From Macrolepiota albuminosa (lineage: Eukaryota; Basidiomycota; Agaricomycetes; Agaricales; Agaricaceae): 64,000 nt of DNA. The notes under the pieces were generated by a model. That model ran no database searches. It saw only the letters and a list, made by a program, of their open reading frames with translations, and had not been told where the DNA came from. The position numbers were made by a program, and so were the translations under genes. Below are positions 44,737 to 55,644 of this stretch, one piece after another; the stretch's first letter is position 1; each line of letters starts with the position of its first letter. The stretch is taken from contig JAMWFC010000107.1 of assembly GCA_027475525.1 (NCBI GenBank), positions 62,001 to 126,000 on the forward strand, written 5' to 3'.

Positions 44737-46157
44737 CACCTAAGGCAGGACACTTCCTGCTTCTTGATGGTGTCTTAGGGGGGTTATTTGTGCTGCCAAA
44801 AGTACCCTATGACAGCGGGAGGTTGGTGCAGCGAGAGGTGCATAGTGTACATTACGTAATTAATACGTCATGCCACTGTCGTCGGCTAATTCCAGTCTTT
44901 TTGTCGTTTTCTATCGGTCAGCATTCCCATATCCACGGCTCTCTATTTTCGTCCTCTTTGGTCAGCTTTCGAGTCCCCATCCTTGACAGAGGTTGGACGG
45001 TCCGGCTTCTTTTTACAAAAATAGAACCTCCGAGATTTCTGATCTACTGCCCAACCTCTTCGTGGTCTATCTTTATACCTTCATATCCTCATACCTCTGT
45101 ACCTCTCAACCTCCTTTCCAATCTCTGCTTCACCCAAAATGCTTAGTAATCACTGACTTAGATTTTCTTTAGCATTGTCTATGACAATGTCTCTACCCAA
45201 GCAACCAATACATTGTCAGAGAAACCAGTTCAGGAATTCAAAGAACTCAGAACAAGAGAACAAGTTACAAGAGAGAAACAACTGTATTAATTGTACAACA
45301 AATGTAGACAATTGCATGGGGTTTTATTTAGGAGAAAATGAATAGGAAGTTCTGAAACTATAATATTTATGAAATTAAAGAAATGATTTATAGAATAGGG
45401 AAGTAACAAAAAAAGAAATGAAAAGGAGAACATGATGTACGTTTTAGGAGATTTCTTGGTTTTTGGACTTGTTGTGAGAATTGTGACATACATGCTCAAA
45501 CAGATTGCAACTAGTGGCCTAGGTAATCATTTCACTAGCCCAATAAAATGTCCCAACAAGTATAAAACTACCACTTATGTCAAATATATGGCAGAAAAGA
45601 AGAAATTTTGATTGAGGCTGAAGGCCAAGATTAATCTGCTCAAGAGGCAAGCAGCTGGCCTCACTGATTTCCTTCCAGCACTTGTTGTGTTCTATGATTC
45701 TATGGACATCTATGGCAAGTGCATTGAACATGTTCTATAGATGTAGGGGGTTCATCATTATGATAAAAAAATATGTCTAGATTCTCTAAATTCACTAATA
45801 TTTTTCTCTCTTTATCTGTGTGATAGAGGCAGTGGTGACCCATATTTGATGAGAACAAATGGTAACTTGGTCAAACTAAGTTAAGCACAAATATAAAGCA
45901 TTCTCTGAATTCTGTCTTACTTTTTTAGTTTTGTTTTACTTTTTTTATACAAAAATTATATTCTCAATTTAATAGCATAAAAACATTTACAGAGCTTCTA
46001 ATAACATTTCAGTTGAACTTTCAAGGCCTTTAGTCCACTCTGGAATGTACAAGGGTGATATCAAAATGTCAGATAGTATTCAGCATTATGTGGCTATGCA
46101 GCACATTTGACTGCTGACAGCCACCAATTCATCTTGCTCTAGCTCCCTACCTACCAG
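44737..46157. other. No supportable gene
   Basis: A 118-codon plus ORF (44790-45146) lacks domain features and looks random. 45519-45731 minus has a 70-codon ORF of unknown nature. Confidence 0.35.
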
Positions 46158-46738
46158 TGTCAGGTGACTCCTCATTTCTTCCTTCTTTCACTCTCCTTTC
46201 ATTCATTTTCTTATTTCTTCTGTCATTCTCTCATTTTACTGTTTCTATTCTTTCAACACTATTTGTTAGTACTATTCTCAGCCCTTGAGGTGCTCTGGTT
46301 CTTTAGCTACTTTTACTGTTTCTATTCTTTCAACACTATTTGTTAGTACTATTCTCAGCCCTTGAGGTGCTCTGGTTCTTTAGCTACTATTCAGACAAGT
46401 GTGGGCCCTTCAGCACTGCTTCCAGACCACTTATATAAGCTGGAGTTTGCCTTTCTGACTTCCAAAGTCCAGAGTTTTCCTGCCTTGTTTGCACAGTTGT
46501 TTAGTTAGTAAATCTTCAAGTTTTTAAGGTTTTGTTGTACTGTACAGTTGTTTTCCATGCTTCAGAGGCCCTAGAAGCATCCAACCTGGCATGAGGAATC
46601 CCTAGACTTGTTCTCTTTAGATCTTTCTCTGCCAGGTGAGTAGTTATTATGATATTGTCAGTACATACTCTAATACACTTTGAATTTCTCTTTGCCAGCT
46701 GTGTGACTGAGCCACAGCCTCTAGAGGTCACCCCTACA
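46158..46738 (+). repeat. 5' LTR of element B2
   Basis: TGTCAGGTGACTCC...CCCCTACA; the long subtype as at 24949. AGACTTGTTCT is at 46604-46614 and its complement at 46741-46751. Confidence 0.9.
46234..46387. repeat. 77-bp tandem duplication 18
   Basis: Copies start at 46234 and 46311, inside the B2 LTR. Confidence 0.95.
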
Positions 46739-46740
46739 GC

Positions 46741-46751
46741 AGAACAAGTCT
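46741..46751 (+). promoter_or_regulatory. Putative self-primer binding site of B2
   Basis: AGAACAAGTCT, two bases after the LTR, complementary to 46604-46614. Confidence 0.55.
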
Positions 46752-46853
46752 CTACATTTCAGTCTGGGAGCCCTCTTCAGCCTGCTTGAGCCCTCTCCTG
46801 CCCCTTTATGTCCCTTCCCCACTGGATTACTCTCTGCCCCTCTGTTGCTTCTA

Positions 46854-48754
46854 TGATCCAACCAGTTCCCTCAGACACTCACCTGGATGCTTCTGCCTCT
46901 CAGGATGATGTCTGGGGTCACTTGCTTGCTCTGGAGACTCAGGTGCAGACTACTCAAGCTTCCCTCACCCTTCACACCATCAAACTTGCTGAATTACATC
47001 AGGCCACAGACACTATCTCCCATTCTCTTCAGTATTAGAACTAGATACTGAGATAGACCACCTGACAATATAAGTAAGTTTAGAGTCTGCGAGGTAGCGT
47101 AAGAACATATGAATTGATGTAATAGTGATGTTTGCTTACCCTCAGTTCAATATTCAATTGACTGAGGATATTCGTAGCATAGTGTCCGTATATATACGTA
47201 TTCTTGTAACAATGGAGGGCCACATAAGTAGCCGGTGTAATATAAGTGATGAGTTGAAAGGAAGTGATGAGATAAGGCACAATGGATGGACGTAGGGATC
47301 AATGGTGCTTTGACAATCAGTGAATCGGACAACTAATATTCAGGCCCTCTTAGAGTGCCTCTCTCTCACTCCTACCCCTCTCCAAATGCCTCCAGTTAGG
47401 GCTAACACACCCCCAGTCCCTCGCTTTGGGGCCTCCTCCCCAGTTCATGCCATTATTCCTTGCTCAGCACTCCCAGATGCATTCAATGGTGACTGAGCAA
47501 TAGGAGAGCATTCCCTGCAGTCATGCATTACCTATATTCAGCTCAGTGGTGAGGCCTTCCCCTCTGATGCTCTCAAAATTGCTTGGGTTCTTTCTTACAT
47601 GAAGTCTGGGCAAGCTTCAACATATGTGCTACAAGTTTTTTGATGCTCTGGAAGAGTGGAGAGTTTTGGAAGTTGGGATCAGTTTGAGAAGGAGTTTTGG
47701 ACAGAGATATATTGCTCCCTGTTTCTGATTCTCTGACTGAAACTGTAAGCACCCTCTTGGTCCAAGCCTCAGCTAAAACCTCCTCTCCTCCTTCTCCTGT
47801 CCAACGACTACATGTCCCAGCTTGAGAATGACACCTTCCTTGTTGCTATGTTGTTGCCTCTACTCCCTCTTCCAACTCTCTGTGTCTGAATGTGGAGATT
47901 GAGACAACTGACACTCAGCAGACTTGAAGCATCATAACTTTTTTGGACAGTGGCACTACTGGACTCTTTCTGGACACCAATTATGTGGAGCAACACCAGC
48001 TCACTACCCAACCCCTCTCTCACTCTATTCCAGTCTATAACATTGATGGTACACTCAACAAAGCTAGATCCATCCACTCAGTGGTGGATTTAGTCCTTTG
48101 TTATCAGACTCATTCTGAGTGTGCTGTCTTTGCAGTCACCAGCCTAGGAAGGCAGGACATGATACTTGGGTTCTTCTGGCTGCATGATCACAATCCTGAG
48201 ATTGACTGGGCCAAGGGTAAGGTGAGCATGAGTTGCTGCCCTTGACAGTATTCCACATGTGCCAAGGAAGTTAAAAAGGAGTGTAGAAAATCAGTCTATG
48301 AGCGTGCTGCTAGCTGGGCTTGCCAAGTTGGACACCTCCTCTTTGCAGACCTTGACCTACTAGATCCTCTCCTCTTGGCATTCCCTTATAAAAAGGCTCT
48401 ATAAGGATGATTGAGGTATAGCGAGTGAAGCCCAGATAGAAGATGGACACGAGTGTGAATTTGGGTGTGCTCCTGACCCAGAGTCTCCAGACAAGGCTAT
48501 TGAGACAGGTGATAGGATTTATGAAACTACATTATGACCTCCACCAATTGTAGCAGAGATTAGAGCTAGCCAAACTACTTCCCAGCAGTTAGCTCAGGCA
48601 TTTGCTGCCAACTCTGCTCCTAAGTCATTCTGAGATGTGGTTCCTCATCACCTGCAAGACTTTGAGGATGTTTTCTCTAAGGCATCATTTAACTTCCTGC
48701 CAGAGCATAAGCAGTAGGACCATGCAATTGAGCTTATGCCCAATGCTGAGCCAT
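46854..48754 (+). pseudogene. Gag-protease-RT fragment of B2
   Basis: Gag starts at ATG 46854 (MIQPVPSD) with the same helix as element B. It is interrupted at 47033 by an LTR and resumes at 47344 (LLECLSLTPTPLQ), the capsid part continuing to about 47705. After the deletion come the protease (near 47943: LDSGTTGLFLD, intact DSG), the following SCC/CAKEV region, and the first residues of RT (FEDVFSKASFN). Many stops. No catalytic RT remains. Confidence 0.82.
47033..47338 (+). mobile_element. Solo LTR of family L in B2 gag
   Basis: 306 bp with target duplication TTCAG at 47028-47032 and 47339-47343. Its ends read TATTAG and CTAATA, decayed from TG...CA. It shares with 39471-39821 (reverse) the CCTCAGT...ACTGAGG hairpin and the block TATATACG...TAACAATGGA. 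Confidence 0.8.
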
Positions 48755-48977
48755 TGTAGCATAGTCTGCTATGTGGCATTGGCCACATAGCTTTTACTTA
48801 CCATATTAAATATTATATTATATTTACTAGATTATTATTTACATTTATATAAATAGTTTACATGTGCTGCTTATAAAGCAGCTTACTTTTGTTTTATACT
48901 ATATTGCCAATAGACTGGACTGGTCTGATTCAGTGTAGTGTGAATCCTAAGCTCACTAAATCTGTAACTTTGTTACA
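48755..48977 (+). repeat. LTR of family-D element D4
   Basis: 223 bp, TGTAGCATAG...TTTGTTACA. Contains the palindrome CTATGTGGCATTGGCCACATAG. The reverse complement of its first 200 bases is found at 50702-50906. Confidence 0.8.
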
Positions 48978-50701
48978 TTTTTTTGAATCTGCCAGCTAGG
49001 ATCTATTGCCTAGCATCCAACATCAGTCTCTGAGTTCATTGACAGAACTCTATCAGTTTCTTGAACTTCTTGCACAGCCATACCATGGAAATTTCAAACA
49101 GGGGTTTGATGAGTAACACTATTTCTGCAGTCACCACTGACGGTGGGCAGAACATCCACGACCTATAAAGAGACCCAGCAGACACTCAGGATGTGCAAGC
49201 ATCAAATGTGGGTTAGTCAAGACCCAAGGCTTGAGACTGAGGTCAGAGTACCAACCTGCCTGAAAATAAAAGTGAGGCCTAGAGAGCTGAGAGCTCACAA
49301 TAGGATGGCCAGCAACAGCCACGGAACAAGATGCCAGGGAGATTAACTCCCTCAGTTATACAGCTGCCAGGAGGACTTCAACAGTCCAGCCAGCTAGCTT
49401 CTAAAGGGCCTTCCAATGAGGGCAGGCAGTTGACAGGCATCCAGAGCACCTCAGAAGACACCAAGTTGTTAGTACAGACTAGGGGATTTATACCCCTGAG
49501 CTGAAGTAGTGGGGCCAAGCAGGCCACAGCAGGCTCAATGCCCTCCAGAATAGAGGAGGTACTGAAGGAGGATGCAACTCCTGAAGTAGGCTGCATGGAA
49601 AATTGCTTCCCATGCACACCAGCAGTAGAGGAAGTCCTGGAGGTTGTTGAGTTGTCTAGCGACAATGACAATGGAGCAGAGGAGCAGTGGTTGAAAACTG
49701 CTTACACTGTGTGCTTGCGGGTGTTCTGGGATCTACACTCAGAGGTGATGAAGTACACCACCCAGGCACGACTTGAGTGCTATGCTTCAGTGCATATAGT
49801 AGCACTTAGGTGACAAGGGCATGAGGTGCCCACTATATTCAGTACTAAATATACTAATTTAATGGTGACAGTTCTCATTATAGAACTACAGATGTATTTG
49901 CAGCATAAGGCTGCAAGGCAATCAGAAGTGTCAACCCCCTGGAGCCACATATCTGAGGAATGCTTGGCACATTGTAATCAAGACATTGGAGTCAAGCTAG
50001 TGGAAGCACTAGCATGGGCGCAGGAAGTGCCTGAAGCAAAATCAGTGAGTACCTTTTATACTCCAGCAGGACAAGGGTGGCGTGAGGAGCCCCCACACAT
50101 GCATAACCAAAACCCTAGGACAGAAATGTTGGATATGAAAGAACAAGCAAGTACTGCTTGTAAGGTAGAGAGCGAGGCATCCTTGATGCCGTGCATACCA
50201 ATAGTGGAAACATTACACGACAGAGTTGCATATCAATGTATGTGCAATGGCAATTTCAGGACTTAGGGACAGTCCCTTATTGGTGATCAGGGCATTGTAT
50301 TTGAGGGCACTAAGCCCATTGATGAGATGCGTCATAAATTCATAATGCAGGGCTAGAAGAATCAAGCTTCTTCAGAACCAGGACAGTGCAACGATCATGA
50401 TTGAGGAGACTTTCTCGATTGAGATGGCACCACCAGATGTGATGCCCCTGGTAATGGCCAGGATGAATGCTCTAGGTTGATTCCCCAAGACAAGGACAAT
50501 TATGCCCACAGTCGAGGAGGCTCAGGACGTCCACTGCAAAGTAGACAAGAGAAGTCACTTCTCCAAGCCACTGATTTAGCAACTAGATCTCTGGGCTAGC
50601 AGGAGGCCATTCAGATGCATTGTAAAGCCATGCACAATTGCCTGCATCAAGTAGTTGATGATGCCTTGGGTGTAACAGAGTTACAGTTTAATAGAGCCTA
50701 A
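48978..50701 (+). pseudogene. Gag fragment of family-D element D4
   Basis: Plus-strand Gag relic in several frames. The stretch at 49538-49813 has an acidic cluster (VEEVLEVVELSSDND). 49826-50266 holds ETLHDRVAYQCMCN followed, after a stop, by QSLIGDQGIVFEG, which aligns with WNERVNYQRICN and ESLIDDQEVAFEG in D1. It continues to VDDALGVTELQF at about 50690, matching VDDSLGVRFKF in D1, and ends abruptly at 50701 against a reversed LTR. The capsid domain and everything downstream are missing. Confidence 0.65.
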
Positions 50702-50906
50702 TGTGCACACTATACTGAATCAGACCAGACCAGTCTATTGGCAATGTAGTATACAACAAAAAAAATAAGCTGCTTAATAAGCAGCATGTATAAAACTATT
50801 TATAATTACTGTAAATAATATAATATTATAATAAATATAATATAATATTGACTACTATAGTAAGTAAAAGCTATGTGGCCAATGCCACATAGCGGACTAC
50901 GCTACA
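50702..50906 (-). repeat. 3' LTR of element D2, truncated
   Basis: Reverse complement begins TGTAGCGTAG and matches the D4 LTR for about 200 bases, then stops before the LTR end. It makes an inverted repeat with 48755-48955. Confidence 0.78.
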
Positions 50907-50917
50907 CCCCCCCAATT
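50907..50917 (-). promoter_or_regulatory. Polypurine tract of D2
   Basis: AATTGGGGGGG on the minus strand, immediately before the LTR start TGTAGC. Confidence 0.65.
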
Positions 50918-50949
50918 AGACCAAACTATGGTCTCAAAGCACTCTGATA

Positions 50950-52940
50950 GTCAGGCCATCAGTAAGTCAGAGATGGAGGCAATTGGAGAGTCCCCAGGCT
51001 CCTGGAATAGATTGGCAGTCATGTCGTCCATATCATAGTCAAGGAGTTCATCCTCAGATGTAGGCTTATGGACAGTGCCCGATGGCCCTGCTATGGGCAG
51101 AGAATTGTCATAGTCCTGTAGAGGAGACAATGTAAAAGTGGGGTCAAAGATTGGCCCCAGAGTAGGTGGTTGAGGATCAGGAAGATCCCCATCATTGGAT
51201 GGATATTGGCGTGTTCAGAGCTCACGGGCATGAATGTCTTGCCCAATGAGAAGATACATCACCTTTGTGAGTGCGTCATTATAGGCACAACAACTCTTCT
51301 GCTGCTGGAGCATAAGGCGCTGGCAATTGCCAATGGTGGCCTTGCACCACCTATCCTACTGAGCAAGGGACTGGGGTGTCCCATAATGGTCAAGGCATTG
51401 CAGCCTCTTGTTGTCGATGGCAGCCGCCTTGTTGTTGAGCCAGTTGTTGCCAAAGAATATGTAGGCCAAGTAGGTGACCCCATAGGTGTATGCATGGTCA
51501 ACCTAGCTGACCAGGATTTGATTGTGAAGAAGGACACACAATATGTCTGAAGTGGTAAAGATGGAAGCGGATGCTTCTGGGATGTTCATAGCCTGAGCCT
51601 CAAAATTAGGGTCATCAATATGGAGGAGCATAAAGGCTTGCCCCGTAGCTGCCTCGTATTCAGCAACCGCCTCTTTGTAGAGGCCTGGTTATGCAAAAAC
51701 ATAAGCCAGGTACTTGTGCACCATGGTCTTGGAGGGGCAGCTGGCACTGATTGCACATACAAGCGCAAATCCAAAGAGGCTGCACCAATAAATGTGCATG
51801 GCACGGTCCATGGCCAGACCAGTCCACACGTTGGGCATTCCAGGATGCCCATAGAGAAGGGCATATGAGCCCAGATAGTCCAAAGCAAAGGGTTGCTTTG
51901 GATTGGGAGGAGTCAGGCCGACGAAGGCCAGTCTCCCACTTTTCTTGTGGCAATAAATCTGCAAAGGAGCAATCATCTATGGGACATTCTCCCACTTCTC
52001 AGAACTCAATGGTCTTGTACGGGGCCTCGTTGAGTAAGTGAGACATGACTCTGTCTTGGTCAGTAGGGTGACAGTTCAAAGTCACCCGTTTGAATTTGTT
52101 GAGCAGAAGATAGCCCAATGGATGCTGACAAATCAGCGTAAACTGGTTGTTTACCAGTGAATGGAGCCAGCAAAGCTCTCAAAGACAGTGGGGAAACCCA
52201 CAACATGCCACTTGGTACACCTTGCTGTTGTGGGGCACCTGTGCAATATTGTCCTCTTTATCAGCCTCAAAGGCCTTGGCTGTGCGGGCTTCTTGCCTGA
52301 CAAAAATAGTGTTGGTCACTGGCAACCAATAGAACTGAGGGGATAACTCCATGCTGAAAAATGAGTTTTGGCGCTCAATAGTGTGATCACAATAGATCAC
52401 AACACCAAGCACATCAGGGATGTGCCTGGTTTTGTCCTTGAGGAGGGCGGCTCCTCATTTGGTGCTATTTTGTGCCTGATGGTCCATCTTAGCCTGTCAA
52501 TTGCTGTTGCGCCGTTTGCATGCCATGCATTGTGCTGCTGTCTCGTGCAGCACAGGAGATTCTATACGAGTCTCTTTAGGCTCCTCATATTAGTCATCAT
52601 CAGAGAGCAGGGATGGCAGCCTCTTTGGCACAGGCTTGTCCGAACGTGGGTCCATTGTCTATACATACCACAAGAATTGGGCTGGCGGGCCCTCTACTAG
52701 TATTGCAGGTAAGAAGGAGATGTTAGCCCCTGGGGCCCCTTTTGGGGCATTCTCAGAAAAGTGCACATTGACGTATGTGTGCCCTTCCAGTTGCTTACCC
52801 TGACGATCCTTTCTGGGTTGCAAGGCCTTAGCCTCAGTGGGGCATGTACTGATGCCCCAGGAATTCTGCTCCCCAGAGTGCATGGTGGATACCACGGATA
52901 ATAGTCATGAAGATATGACCTCAGATGTGCCACTAGCAAG
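50950..52940 (-). pseudogene. Third ORF of family D (D2 copy), between pol and 3' LTR
   Basis: Minus-strand relic homologous to 58551-55645 in D3. Matching blocks: VHFSENAPKGAPGAN (52760), LLSDDDYEE (52600), a TIERQNSFF...TNTIFVRQEA block (52380-52300) and, near the end, GLYKEAVAEYEA (about 51680), WVDHAYTYGV (about 51470), LDHYGTPQSLAQ (about 51380) and a Ser/Pro-rich acidic tail. Many frames and stops. It lies where an env gene would lie, but no membrane segment or signal peptide is evident. Function unknown. Confidence 0.65.
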
Positions 52941-53157
52941 GCACTGAATTAGCCAGGGGGTGGCTGGAGCAGGGGCATCTTTATAAGGAAGGATGTCCTG
53001 CCCTAGGCTGGCCTCTCAGCCAGAAATGACAACACTCAACTGAGGTGAGCAGGAGGGCACGTCCTCCAATCCTTGCCGATGCGCCCTTTTGCTGGAGTTG
53101 GTGTCCCGACTTGGAGGTGTAGTCTGCCGCTTACAAATGGCTGATAGTGCAAGGAGA

Positions 53158-54362
53158 TCAGTTTTGCGCTGAGCGCACATGTGATCCATGTCGTCTATCA
53201 TTTAACATGTAGTCAATCCAATGTTGCTGATGCGGTGACAAGTTCACCTGAGTTTTGAAGAACTCAAGTGCCTTGTGATCAGTTATAATATGGATGGGGT
53301 ATTCCATTGGCTTATCCTCCCACTTGAGGAGAGCCTCAAGTATAGCTAGGGTCTCTAGCTCATGCACAGCATAGTTTTGCTGGGCCGTCGTGAACTTTTA
53401 GGCTTGTCCCATCTAGGGTCGATTGGTCAAATAACCAGAGTCTTCATACAGATCTGTTTGACCATCTCAAAGCACTGCTGATGCAGTGGCCTCCAATTAA
53501 ACAGTGACCCATTCTGAGTCATAGCCATAAGTGGCCCAGTATAGACAGTGACATTGGGCAAGAAGCTCGATATGTAATTGACAAGGCCAACAAACTGTTG
53601 GATGTCATTGTAGTTTCTTGACATGCACCACTCCCAAATGTGGTTGAGCTTGTTCTGATTGGGGTGTATACCCCGCTCATCAATGACATGCCCTAGGCAG
53701 TCTATACTCTGAGCATAAAGCTCACACTTTTTCCACTTAAAGTACAACTTGTACTTGCATAGTCATTTGAATACAACTCTGAGGTGCTGCTCATGCTCCT
53801 CCATGGAATCCAAATAGATGAATATATCATCTAAGTAGATGTGCATAAATTGTCCTATCACATCTCAAAAAATAGAGGTCACTAGCCTCTGAAAGGTTGC
53901 AGAGGCATTACAGTCCCCAATCTGCATTATGTTGCTAGTGAATGTGCCCATGATCAATGCAAATATGGTCTTGGGTACATCTTTGGTGCAAATGTGCACC
54001 TGCTTGTAGACGTCAGTAAGATCAATCTTTGAGTGATACTTCGCCCAAGCCACGTCTTCCCAGATCACCTTCTGATCTGATAAAGGAGTTACATCCTTTA
54101 TGGTATTATTATTGTGCTGACACGTATCAAGAGCTGTTCAAAGAGTTCTGTCCTTCTTCGGAATGCACAGTAATGGTGCAGCCTGAGCAGTAGTGCATGG
54201 TGACCACCACTGAGCATTCAAATAGCAATTAGTTTTATCGTGTAATTGCTCCTGGAGTGTGTGTGGATAGTGCAGCAAGTGGTACTTGTCTTGCTTGCTG
54301 AGATTAATCTCATGGTTCACTTTCCGCCAGGGTGGGAGCTCCTCCTTGGTCTCATTGACCAT
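53158..54362 (-). pseudogene. RT and RNase H fragment of D2
   Basis: Minus strand. EELPPWRKVNHEINL (54340) and APLLCIPKKD (54160) lead into RT; KIDLTDVYKQV (54030), IMQIGDCNASATFQ (53930) and a YLDD box (near 53830) are recognisable, then KWKKCELYAQSIDCLGH and QQFVGLVNYISSFLP. RNase H is represented by ETLAILEALLKWED and ITDHKALEFF (53330-53260). Stops near 53865, 53760, 53425 and 53160. Closest relative in the window is D3. Confidence 0.8.
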
Positions 54363-54519
54363 ATCAGCAAATTCTTCTTGCTATTGCTGATGCAACCGAG
54401 GTATATCTTCCTCATGAAGGCTTGTTGCCTTCTGTTTTCCCTTTATACACACTGGAGGAAGTACCTCCACTGTATCTGATGGTGGCCAAGGCTGCGGTGC
54501 ATATTGCTCGTGCATTGCA

Positions 54520-55197
54520 AGCACTCAAGTAACACTGTTATCAGGTATATGCAGTCTTAATGGGGAATCTGCTACCACTGCTTTATGAGCCACGAGGCTT
54601 TTTCCCTCACATATGAGTGAATACGCTACAGACACTTTATCTGATGCTGGCTGGCAATATACTAGTGTAACAGTTGTCTGTCGCTGGTGCGCATTTTGCA
54701 CACATGTGGCACCAGTTTGTTCCACTCCTGCAGCATTCAAGGATTGTATGCCCAGTTGTACTTGGGAAGGGGAGCTAGTCACTCCCATAGGAACTGCATG
54801 TCCTCACAACATGAGGAACTGTAGTACTTGTTGTTGTAGATGTTGTCATATACATTGACTGTGACGTATTCCTCCTCCTTTACGACCACACTCTTGGGCT
54901 CAGTGCCTGATGCCTCCTCTGGGGGCTCTTGGTTATTTGTAGGGTGCTCAGCCTCAGACTCAGCAGAGATGTCTCCATCACTCCTACTCACGGCTGCAGT
55001 ATGTGCAGCTCAAAGGTGTGTGCAGAGTGTATACTCCTTTTTCAGGGCTCCCATCTTCGCAGGGCAATTGGTACCATAGTGGCCTGGTTGGCCACATGCA
55101 AAGCAGGTCCCCATCTGACCAGATATGTTGGCCAGCTTGACTTCTGGCCTTGGTTTAGGATGTTCTCCGTCCAGTGCCCGCTCTGGTCATGGGCAGC
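54520..55197 (-). pseudogene. Gag zinc knuckle and protease linker of D2
   Basis: Minus strand. A CCHC knuckle CFACGQPGHYGTNC (about 55110-55069) is followed by an acidic linker with EEEYVTVNVYDNIYNNKYY (54870-54815), equivalent to DDEYVEVDVYDNDYY in D3. After that, stops fragment the protease region; no DSG box can be made out with confidence. Confidence 0.65.
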
Positions 55198-55351
55198 TGA
55201 AACAAAGTCAAGTATAGGGTTAGCCTTACGGTCACACCAACAGAACCAGATCGGTATTCGATTCTAGTACTACGTGAAACAAAGTCAAGTATAGGGTTAG
55301 CCTTACGGTCACACCAACAGAACCAGATCGGTATTCGATTCTAGTACTACG
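55198..55351. repeat. 77-bp tandem duplication 19
   Basis: Copies start at 55198 and 55275, at the inner end of the D3 LTR. Confidence 0.95.
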
Positions 55352-55455
55352 AGCATGACAGTAAAATTGGCTGCCTTATGTAAGGCAGCCAGCATGTATG
55401 TAAAGTAATGGTAAATAATTAATATAATTATTTAACTATTGTACAATATGTTACA
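55198..55455 (-). repeat. 3' LTR of D3
   Basis: Minus strand starts TGTAACATATTG and ends TTTGTTTCA; 181 bp after collapsing the 77-bp duplication. Only loosely similar to the D4/D2 LTR, with the CTTTGTT-CA end shared. Confidence 0.75.
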
Positions 55456-55469
55456 TGCCCCCCTTTGAG
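55456..55469 (-). promoter_or_regulatory. Polypurine tract of D3
   Basis: CTCAAAGGGGGGCA on the minus strand, directly before the LTR. Confidence 0.7.
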
Positions 55470-55644
55470 ACTGGTAATCAGTCTCGATGTAGGAGGGACA
55501 ATTTGTCCAAGTCAATAAGTAAGTCAATGTGGAGGCACTCTGGTCCTCCACGGCTCAAAAAATGTCCAAGTCATCTGTCAAAAAATACAACGCCGATGTT
55601 AACCAACAGTATGAATTGAGAAGGAGATGAGCTGCCTACGATAA

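Larger units (their letters stand above)
46158..48754 (+). mobile_element. Truncated gypsy element B2
   Basis: Same family as element B. It has the 5' LTR, the primer-site copy and coding sequence up to the start of RT, where it is cut at 48754 by the D4 LTR. An internal deletion at about 47706 joins the capsid domain directly to the region before protease (bases equivalent to about 30850-31650 of B are missing), removing the zinc knuckle. A family-L LTR is inserted at 47033. Confidence 0.85.
50702..55197 (-). mobile_element. Family-D gypsy element D2, degenerate and truncated
   Basis: Minus strand: zinc-knuckle end of Gag, protease-linker region, RT, part of RNase H, then the third ORF, a polypurine tract and the 3' LTR. 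No integrase is visible between RNase H (53158) and the third ORF (about 52940), so it has been deleted. The upstream part is cut at 55198 by the insertion of D3. Confidence 0.8.

Noticed and set aside
44790..45146. 118-codon plus ORF
   Set aside because: No domain, no codon or composition signal, no intron context; consistent with chance.
51170..51868. Plus ORFs of 126 and 82 codons
   Set aside because: Antisense to the third ORF of D2, whose minus-strand reading aligns with D3.
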